From NCBI GenBank assembly GCA_905197435.1, contig CAJJYX010000058.1, positions 1 through 16,991 on the forward strand: DNA of 16,991 nt, given 5' to 3'. Positions 16,815-16,991 of the stretch are shown one piece after another (positions within the stretch are counted from its first letter, which is position 1; the number at the start of each line of letters is the position of its first letter). A program made the translations under genes and the position numbers. The notes beneath the pieces are model-generated. The model worked only from the letters and a program-made list of their open reading frames with translations. It searched no databases and was not told the origin of the DNA. Origin of the DNA: an uncultured Bacteroides sp. (GTDB lineage Bacteria > Bacteroidota > Bacteroidia > Bacteroidales > Bacteroidaceae).

Positions 16815-16830
16815 CGTTCCACGTGAAACA
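16815..16830. other. parS: Candidate parS site (ParB/Spo0J binding)
   Basis: CGTTCCACGTGAAACA matches the bacterial parS consensus TGTTNCACGTGAAACA at every position but the first. The right half, GTGAAACA, is perfect. It starts 6 bases after the mnmG stop codon and lies in the 56-bp gap before apt. parS sites nucleate ParB spreading and chromosome-origin segregation and are usually near oriC, and in many bacteria gidA/mnmG is near the origin. Whether this position is origin-proximal here cannot be seen from the window. Confidence 0.75.
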
Positions 16831-16864
16831 AAAGAATTCAATAAACGCATTAAATAAACTGATT

Positions 16865-16991
16865 ATGAGCAAAGAAACACTTGCCAAAAGCATCCGGGAA
16901 ATACCCGACTTCCCCATTCCGGGAATTCTATTCTACGATGTGACCACATTGTTTAAGAACCCTGCCGCCTTGCAGGAGCTATCGGATACCC
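16865..16991 (+). CDS. apt: Adenine phosphoribosyltransferase, N-terminal part
   Basis: The first 42 codons are visible before the right edge. The start MSKETLAKSIREIPDFPIPG followed by ILFYDVTTLFKNP is the characteristic N-terminus of Apt, which makes AMP from adenine and PRPP in purine salvage. The PRPP-binding motif would lie further downstream, outside the window. It starts 56 bp after mnmG on the same strand with no clear TAnnTTTG box between, so cotranscription with mnmG is likely. The parS-like site lies in the gap. Confidence 0.93.
   Translation, partial: MSKETLAKSIREIPDFPIPGILFYDVTTLFKNPAALQELSDT

Overview
The window looks like a chromosomal segment of a gut Bacteroides or close relative (Bacteroidota). 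The evidence is a SusC/SusD pair, a hybrid two-component system (HTCS) regulator, lipoprotein and exported glycosidases, promoters of the Bacteroides TAnnTTTG (-7) type, and mnmG followed by apt. The species cannot be fixed from the sequence alone.

Positions 1-14270 are a polysaccharide utilisation locus (PUL), all on the minus strand. In transcription order (right to left) it reads: an exported GH2 glycosidase (12453-14270), the HTCS sensor/regulator (8414-12367), a strong terminator (8342-8377), a regulatory region with a good promoter and repeated ATGCAAATAT elements (8274-8335), SusC (5091-8102), SusD (3491-5068), a hairpin just after the susD stop, a large multidomain GH43 enzyme (764-3406), a 246-bp gap with a 22-bp tandem repeat array, and a lipoprotein GH43 enzyme whose C-terminus lies off the left edge. 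Expected working: the surface GH43 lipoprotein trims glycan, SusC/SusD import oligosaccharides, the exported GH2 and GH43 enzymes process them further, and the HTCS senses a released sugar in the periplasm and activates the locus. The target glycan is not identifiable. GH43 plus GH2 would fit an arabinose-, xylose- or galactose-containing plant or pectic side chain, but this is inference.

Positions 14271-14933 separate the PUL from housekeeping genes. They contain a decayed SusC remnant (about 14405-14810, minus strand) with a nonsense codon, a large internal deletion and a frameshift. It is flanked by two good outward-facing promoters, one for the GH2 gene and one for mnmG.

Positions 14934-16991 (plus strand) carry mnmG (tRNA U34 modification) and the start of apt (adenine salvage). 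Six bases after the mnmG stop lies a near-perfect parS-like site for ParB/Spo0J, probably the most notable single element in the window. I found no tRNA, rRNA, CRISPR array, insertion sequence or phage gene.
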